The notes beneath the pieces are model-generated. The model saw only the letters and a list, made by a program, of their open reading frames with translations. It was not told the origin of the DNA and searched no databases. Positions 59,995 to 64,000 of a DNA stretch of 64,000 bases are shown piece by piece. The stretch is from Paraburkholderia domus (lineage in GTDB: Bacteria > Pseudomonadota > Gammaproteobacteria > Burkholderiales > Burkholderiaceae): contig NZ_CAJNAT010000007.1 in assembly GCF_905220705.1 (NCBI RefSeq), forward strand, positions 124,001 through 188,000, read 5' to 3'. How positions within the stretch are numbered: the stretch's first letter is position 1; the number at the start of each line of letters is the position of its first letter. Position numbers and translations under genes: made by a program.

Positions 59995-60109
59995 CTCACC
60001 GTGCGGGCCCGCTGACGAGCCGCGCGAGTTTCATTCCATCGAAGATGACCAGAACGGCAAAAACACATTACTATGAGAGCCCAGCATTGTACTCTAGGGA
60101 TCCCTTGTC

Positions 60110-60538
60110 ATGACCAATCCAACCGATCTCAAGAATATCGGGCTCAAGGCGACCCTTCCGCGCCTCAAAATCCTTGAGATTTTTCAGCACAGTCCGGTGC
60201 GCCACCTGACCGCTGAAGACGTCTACCGCAACCTGTTGCACGAAGAACTCGATATCGGCCTGGCAACCGTGTATCGCGTGCTGACGCAGTTCGAGCAGGC
60301 CGGCTTGCTGTCGCGCAGCAACTTCGAATCGGGCAAAGCGGTGTTCGAATTGAACGAAGGGTCGCATCACGACCACCTCGTGTGTCTCGATTGCGGACTC
60401 GTCGAAGAGTTTTTCGACTCCGAAATCGAAAGCCGCCAGCAATCCATCGCGAAGGAACGCGGCTTCAAGCTGCAGGAACATGCGCTGGCGCTGTACGGCG
60501 CGTGTACCAAGGAGAATTGCCCGCATCGCAAGCACTGA
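60110..60538 (+). CDS. fur: Ferric uptake regulator
   Basis: Iron-responsive DNA-binding repressor of 142 residues. The winged helix is in residues 10-80 with ATVYRVLTQFEQAGLL. The dimer domain has HHDH at 86-89, Cys92 and Cys95 (CLDC), and a second Cys pair at Cys132 and Cys137 near the C-terminus. A plausible promoter is TGACCA (60046-60051), 17 bases, TACTAT (60069-60074). It is monocistronic, divergent from bamE. Confidence 0.96.
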   Translation: MTNPTDLKNIGLKATLPRLKILEIFQHSPVRHLTAEDVYRNLLHEELDIGLATVYRVLTQFEQAGLLSRSNFESGKAVFELNEGSHHDHLVCLDCGLVEEFFDSEIESRQQSIAKERGFKLQEHALALYGACTKENCPHRKH

Positions 60539-60582
60539 TGCGGTGCCGGCCGCGTCGGGGGTGCGCGGTTTAGTGGGCAACG

Positions 60583-60619
60583 AGAAAACCCGGCCGATGA
60601 AAATCGGCCGGGTTTTTTT
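60583..60619 (+). terminator. Terminator of fur
   Basis: AAAACCCGGCCGAT (60585-60598), GAAA loop, ATCGGCCGGGTTTT (60603-60616) with seven T residues on the plus strand. The minus-strand side also ends in four T residues, so it may serve allA as well. Confidence 0.92.
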
Positions 60620-60699
60620 ACGTGTGCGACGCTTCCTCAGCGCCGGGACACCAGCGCTTCTTTGAACGTGCGGCATCGCCGCCGTGTGGCGACTTCCGC

Positions 60700-61212
60700 C
60701 TATTCTGCCAACGCGACGCTCGCTTCGAATACCAACCGCCACGGCTCGGCTAACGACAATTCGTCGCAGTTGGGTTGTTCGCCGCCACGATCCACCACCG
60801 CAAAATCGCTCACCTTCTCGAGCGCGAGCAGCGGATGATGCCAAACGCCTTTCGCATAGTTCACACCCTGCCAGCCCTCGCTCCAGAACGCTCGCATCTG
60901 CGCCGGATCGAGCTCGCCCGCCGGCGCGACGACCACCAGATAGCGGCGCGCCGTCAAGGGAATGAAAGCCTGACTGCCTAGTGGATGCCGCTCCAGCATC
61001 GTGATTTCGATCGGCAGCGCGCGCGGTTGCGCCCGAAACAGATTGATCAGCGGCCGGCCGCCGTTCTCCGTCACGTCGACGTTCGCGAGATCGTGATAAC
61101 GCTCGGTCGTGCCGCCGTTGATCGGAAAATGACGTGCGCCGTCCAGTTCGATGACGTCGCCGAACGGCGCGAAGGCCGCGCGCGTCAGACGTTCCAGATG
61201 CAAGGTCTTCAT
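60700..61212 (-). CDS. allA: Ureidoglycolate lyase
   Basis: Releases urea and glyoxylate from ureidoglycolate. It has 170 residues with the cupin-like AllA fold; AFAPFGDVIELDG opens the protein, INGGTTERYHDLA and VWHHPLLAL are the metal-site regions, and FAVVDRGG is near the C-terminus. The ATG at 61212 has GGAG in range. It begins 11 bases after alc, so alc-allA is one operon. Confidence 0.93.
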   Translation of the reverse strand: MKTLHLERLTRAAFAPFGDVIELDGARHFPINGGTTERYHDLANVDVTENGGRPLINLFRAQPRALPIEITMLERHPLGSQAFIPLTARRYLVVVAPAGELDPAQMRAFWSEGWQGVNYAKGVWHHPLLALEKVSDFAVVDRGGEQPNCDELSLAEPWRLVFEASVALAE

Positions 61213-61223
61213 CAGTGACTCCG

Positions 61224-62234
61224 TTAAGCGATCTCGCCCCACAAACGCAGGCGCGATACGCCGCCATCCGGGAAGATATTGAAACGCACATGCGTCACCG
61301 GTCCAAGGGACGCAATGCCGTCCGCGAACGTGTGCACATGGTCCATCTGCAGCTTCTGTTCGCCGATCAGCTCCGGCCAGAACATTGCCTGCGTGACGAG
61401 CGAATCATCCGTGCCACCCGTCACCGAGGCTGCCTGCAGCGAACAGCGATCGGGGTAGTTGCCCTTGAAGTGCGCTGTGTCGACTTCGATCTTGCGAATC
61501 ACGCCCGGCCGCGCGAGCGCGACGATCGCCCAATCGTTGCCCGGTTCGCGACGGCGTCGCGTTTCCCAGCCATCGCCCATATTCACGCCGCGGCCCGGCA
61601 TCAGAATCTGCGAGGCCGGCCCGAAATGCTGGTTGTTGGCGGCGACTAGGTACGCGCCGTTTTCGATCGCAGCGAGATCCAGCAGCGTGCCACGCTCGAC
61701 GCGCTCCCAGTCGCGCTTCGGCTGGCCGTACACGCGCAGGCGCGCGAGGCCGCCGTCCGGATACAGGTTCACGCGCAGATGCGTGAAAGCACGGGCGTCG
61801 CTGACTTCGACGTAATGGTGCTGGTTGCCCTGCAGCGTGGTAGCCGGCACGAGCGTTTGCCAGTCGGCGTTGTCGGGCGGAACGTCGCCGTCTACGTAGC
61901 ATGCGTCGATCGACGCGGCCGGCGGGAAGTTGCCGGTGAAGTGGCTCGTGTCCAGATCGACACCGTGTACGACGCCTGGCCGCGCGAGCCGGATCACGCA
62001 GTGGTCGTGGCCCGTGGTGCGCTTGCGGCGCGTCTCCCAGCCGTCCATCCACTTGCCGTGGTCGTCGTACTTGCCGGGAATGAACACCGCCGGCTGCGGC
62101 TCGAGCATGCGTTCTTTCGGCGCGAAGAATTCGTCGCTCGCGTAGAGCGCCTGCGCGCCCAGACGCGGGTCGGCGAGGTTCATGTAGCGACGGGTGAAAG
62201 CGGGAGCGTTGGGGTCGAGGATCGGATTAGCCAT
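61224..62234 (-). CDS. alc: Allantoicase
   Basis: Hydrolyses allantoate to ureidoglycolate and urea. It has 336 residues from the ATG at 62234; a TTG four codons upstream is less likely. Two homologous allantoicase domains are visible: DGWETRRKRTTGHDHCVIRLARPGVVHGVDLDTSHFTGN and DGWETRRRREPGNDWAIVALARPGVIRKIEVDTAHFKGN in outline, an internal duplication usual for the family. It is the first gene of alc-allA. Confidence 0.95.
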   Translation of the reverse strand: MANPILDPNAPAFTRRYMNLADPRLGAQALYASDEFFAPKERMLEPQPAVFIPGKYDDHGKWMDGWETRRKRTTGHDHCVIRLARPGVVHGVDLDTSHFTGNFPPAASIDACYVDGDVPPDNADWQTLVPATTLQGNQHHYVEVSDARAFTHLRVNLYPDGGLARLRVYGQPKRDWERVERGTLLDLAAIENGAYLVAANNQHFGPASQILMPGRGVNMGDGWETRRRREPGNDWAIVALARPGVIRKIEVDTAHFKGNYPDRCSLQAASVTGGTDDSLVTQAMFWPELIGEQKLQMDHVHTFADGIASLGPVTHVRFNIFPDGGVSRLRLWGEIA

Positions 62235-62367
62235 AGTCTCAGTCAAGCAACGAAAAGTGAGAAAGAGTCGGCGGAGTCAGCGCATCCGCCGGGGCAGAAC
62301 ACGCGCCGCGTTGGCGCGCTGTCGATTAGCGATGGATCTGGCACAGTGGCCACCTGATCGTGCTCTG

Positions 62368-63696
62368 TCAGACGGCCGGTGCGTGTTCGCCAGCGGCGGG
62401 CTCGACGCCGGTTTCTTCGCCAGCGGGCACATAGCGCAGCGCCGCGTCACGATTCAACACGCGATGGGCGCGCGCCCGGTCAATATCGTTTTCCCACACG
62501 GCGACCACCACTGTCGCCACGCAATTGCCGATCAGGTTGGTCAGCGCGCGGGCAATGCCGACGAACCAGTCGACCGGCAGAATCAGCACGAGGCCGAGCA
62601 CGGGGATTGCCGGAATCGCGGACAGCGTCGCAGCGAGAATCACGATTGCCGAGCCAGGAATACCGTGCGCGCCTTTCGACGTCACCAGCGACACCAGCAC
62701 CACCACGATCAGGTCATGGATGGACAGCGGCGTATTGGTAGCCTGCGCGATGAAAATCACCGCAAGGGTCAGATAGATGGAGAAGCCGTCCAGATTGAAG
62801 GAGTAACCGGTCGGAATCACCAGCCCGACAGTCGAATCCTTGACGCCCATCCATTCGAGCTTGCGCATGATCTGCGGCAGCACGGCATCGGACGAAGCGG
62901 TACCCAGCACGATCGACAGCTCTTCGCGCAGATAGCGGATCAGCTTGAAGATACTGAAGCCGGCCAGACGCATCACCACACCCAGCACGACCGCCACGAA
63001 CACGAAGCAGCTTGCGTAGAACACCAGCACCAGCATGCCGAGTTGCTTGAGCGACTCGACGCCATAGGTGCCGGTTGTGAACGCGATCGCACCGAGTACG
63101 CCGAGCGGCGCGAGCTTGATGATAAAACCCATCACGCGGAAGAACACCTGCGAAAGCTCGTCGATCAGGCTGTTGACGCGCTGCGCCTTATTGCCCAGCA
63201 GCGACAGCGCCGAACCGAACAGCACCGAAAACACGAGGATCTGCAGAATGTCGCCGGTCGCGAAGGCGTTGATCGCCGTGTCCGGGATGATCTTCAGCAG
63301 AAACCCGGCCGTGTCCTTGAGGCTCTTCGCGTGCTCGGTGTAGGTCGACAGCGAAGCAGGGTCGAGCGAATGCAGGTTGATGTTCATGCCGACGCCAGGC
63401 CGCGTTGCGTAGGCGAGCACCGCGCCGATGACGAGCGCAATCGTCGTCATGGCTTCGAAGTAGACCACCGCCTTCAGCCCGACGCGGCCGACTTTGCGCA
63501 GATCGCCGGCATTCGCCATGCCGCTCACCACCACGCAGAAAACGATCGGCCCGATCACCATCTTGATCAGCTTGAGAAAGCCGTCGCCGAGCGGGCGTAG
63601 CGATTGGGCGAAATGCGGGAACACGGCGCCGAGCACAATGCCCGCCACCAGCGCTATGACAACCCGGCCAAACAGTGAATTGAAGAATTTCAACAC
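62368..63696 (-). CDS. dctA: C4-dicarboxylate transporter, DctA family
   Basis: DAACS-family proton or sodium symporter of 442 residues with eight helices and two hairpins. FVFSVLFGSALSLLG, ELSIVLGTASSDAVLPQIMRKLE (serine-rich hairpin), PTGYSFNLDGFSIYLTLAVIFIAQATNTPL and SKGAHGIPGSAIVILAATL are hallmarks. The start is taken as the GTG at 63696, five bases after a strong AGGAGG; TTG in the next codon is an alternative. It is upstream of alc-allA on the same strand, and a GntR-type gene is divergent from it. Confidence 0.9.
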   Translation of the reverse strand: MLKFFNSLFGRVVIALVAGIVLGAVFPHFAQSLRPLGDGFLKLIKMVIGPIVFCVVVSGMANAGDLRKVGRVGLKAVVYFEAMTTIALVIGAVLAYATRPGVGMNINLHSLDPASLSTYTEHAKSLKDTAGFLLKIIPDTAINAFATGDILQILVFSVLFGSALSLLGNKAQRVNSLIDELSQVFFRVMGFIIKLAPLGVLGAIAFTTGTYGVESLKQLGMLVLVFYASCFVFVAVVLGVVMRLAGFSIFKLIRYLREELSIVLGTASSDAVLPQIMRKLEWMGVKDSTVGLVIPTGYSFNLDGFSIYLTLAVIFIAQATNTPLSIHDLIVVVLVSLVTSKGAHGIPGSAIVILAATLSAIPAIPVLGLVLILPVDWFVGIARALTNLIGNCVATVVVAVWENDIDRARAHRVLNRDAALRYVPAGEETGVEPAAGEHAPAV

Positions 63697-63923
63697 GGCT
63701 TCCTCCTGGTTACGAATCACATCTGTTCAGACTGGTCCGACCAGTTCTGTTATCTCGAATAGTAGGAAGCCGATATACTGGCGTCAAGGATTCATTGAAT
63801 AGCGTTTACCCGCTTCTTTTAAACCGTTTCGAGGTCGAATTACACACGTTAAGCAGGCCGTCGTACGAGCGTTCAGAACGCGTATTACAATGCTGGTCAG
63901 ACCGCGCACCCAAGTGAGCCACG

Positions 63924-64000
63924 ATGAAAAACGTTCCGCATACCGTCACTGATGCCGCCATCGCGACCATCCGCGAACGGATCGAAGCGGGTGTCTATCC
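63924..64000 (+). CDS. GntR-family regulator, partial (cut by window end)
   Basis: Only 25 codons are present: MKNVPHTVTDAAIATIRERI in outline, then EAGVYP, the start of a GntR winged HTH (ATIRERIEAGVYPPG-like). The rest is outside the window. It is divergent from dctA across 203 bases and most likely controls dctA and perhaps the ureide genes. The class (FadR, HutC or other) cannot be determined. Confidence 0.7.
   Translation, partial: MKNVPHTVTDAAIATIRERIEAGVY

Noticed and set aside
62194..63600. Open frame of 468 codons antisense to dctA
   Set aside because: Extreme His/Gln/Arg/Asp content created by the reverse reading of hydrophobic codons.

Overview
The window is GC-rich, colinear and gene-dense. 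Protein content and gene order point to a betaproteobacterium of the Burkholderia/Paraburkholderia group, main chromosome: glpDKF, miaB-ybeZ-ybeY-corC-lnt, dusB-fis-purH-ruvCAB, gltIJKL next to gdhA, an Entner-Doudoroff edd-eda-hexR locus, and bamE/fur divergence. The genus is inferred from these patterns, not from a database search. I see no insertion sequence, prophage, integrase, CRISPR array or tRNA. Apart from rnpB, one riboswitch and one candidate small RNA, this is a core-genome stretch.

Layout. 0-5 kb (+): aerobic glycerol use (glpD, glpK, glpF) and a HAD phosphatase. 5-9.9 kb: ribB on the minus strand behind an FMN riboswitch, a cupin-type XRE regulator, and a VOC/MFS pair divergent from a LysR gene. 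10-16.7 kb (+): miaB, ybeZ (PhoH-like), ybeY, a ChaC-like gene, corC and lnt (tRNA modification, rRNA maturation, envelope). 16.8-21.9 kb: a GST divergent from pepP and a UbiH-type hydroxylase, then dusB-fis. 21.9-26.1 kb: purH and ruvC-ruvA-ruvB. 26.1-30.5 kb: phosphatase, dtd and tyrS (minus), anmK (+), erpA (minus). 30.7-33.2 kb: rplM-rpsI, a candidate small RNA, a YhfA-like OsmC protein, rnpB. 33.3-36.3 kb: pyrC with a DUF3025 gene, divergent from a YafJ-like amidotransferase. 36.5-42.4 kb (minus): gltIJKL, gdhA and a LysR gene (glutamate uptake and catabolism). 42.6-50 kb: purB, then gntP-gntK, edd-eda and divergent hexR, a complete gluconate to pyruvate/glyceraldehyde-3-phosphate route. 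50.1-60 kb: a long minus-strand run of hemJ, proA, holA, lptE, leuS, exbD, exbB, dapB, bamE, then divergent fur. 60.7-64 kb: ureide catabolism (alc-allA), a DctA-type carrier and the start of a GntR-family regulator cut by the window end.

The most interesting signal is in the gap upstream of rplM. It holds a consensus promoter (TTGCGT, 17 bases, TATAAT), a transcript of about 89 nt with two hairpins before a strong intrinsic terminator, and a perfect inverted repeat near -68. The second hairpin presents the loop UCCUCCUUU, the complement of an ideal Shine-Dalgarno sequence. Eleven nucleotides of this element pair perfectly with the ribosome binding site of gntP in the same window, which suggests an anti-SD regulatory RNA acting on carbon metabolism. 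Other points for a second look are the NPV/SPA pore motifs of GlpF, twin HexR-like operators, a terminator-like hairpin splitting gltI from gltJKL, a hairpin just before leuS, alternative hairpins upstream of dusB-fis, and the long disordered tail of BamE.

Start codons were chosen from family N-termini and visible Shine-Dalgarno sequences. Motif positions are counted from those starts.
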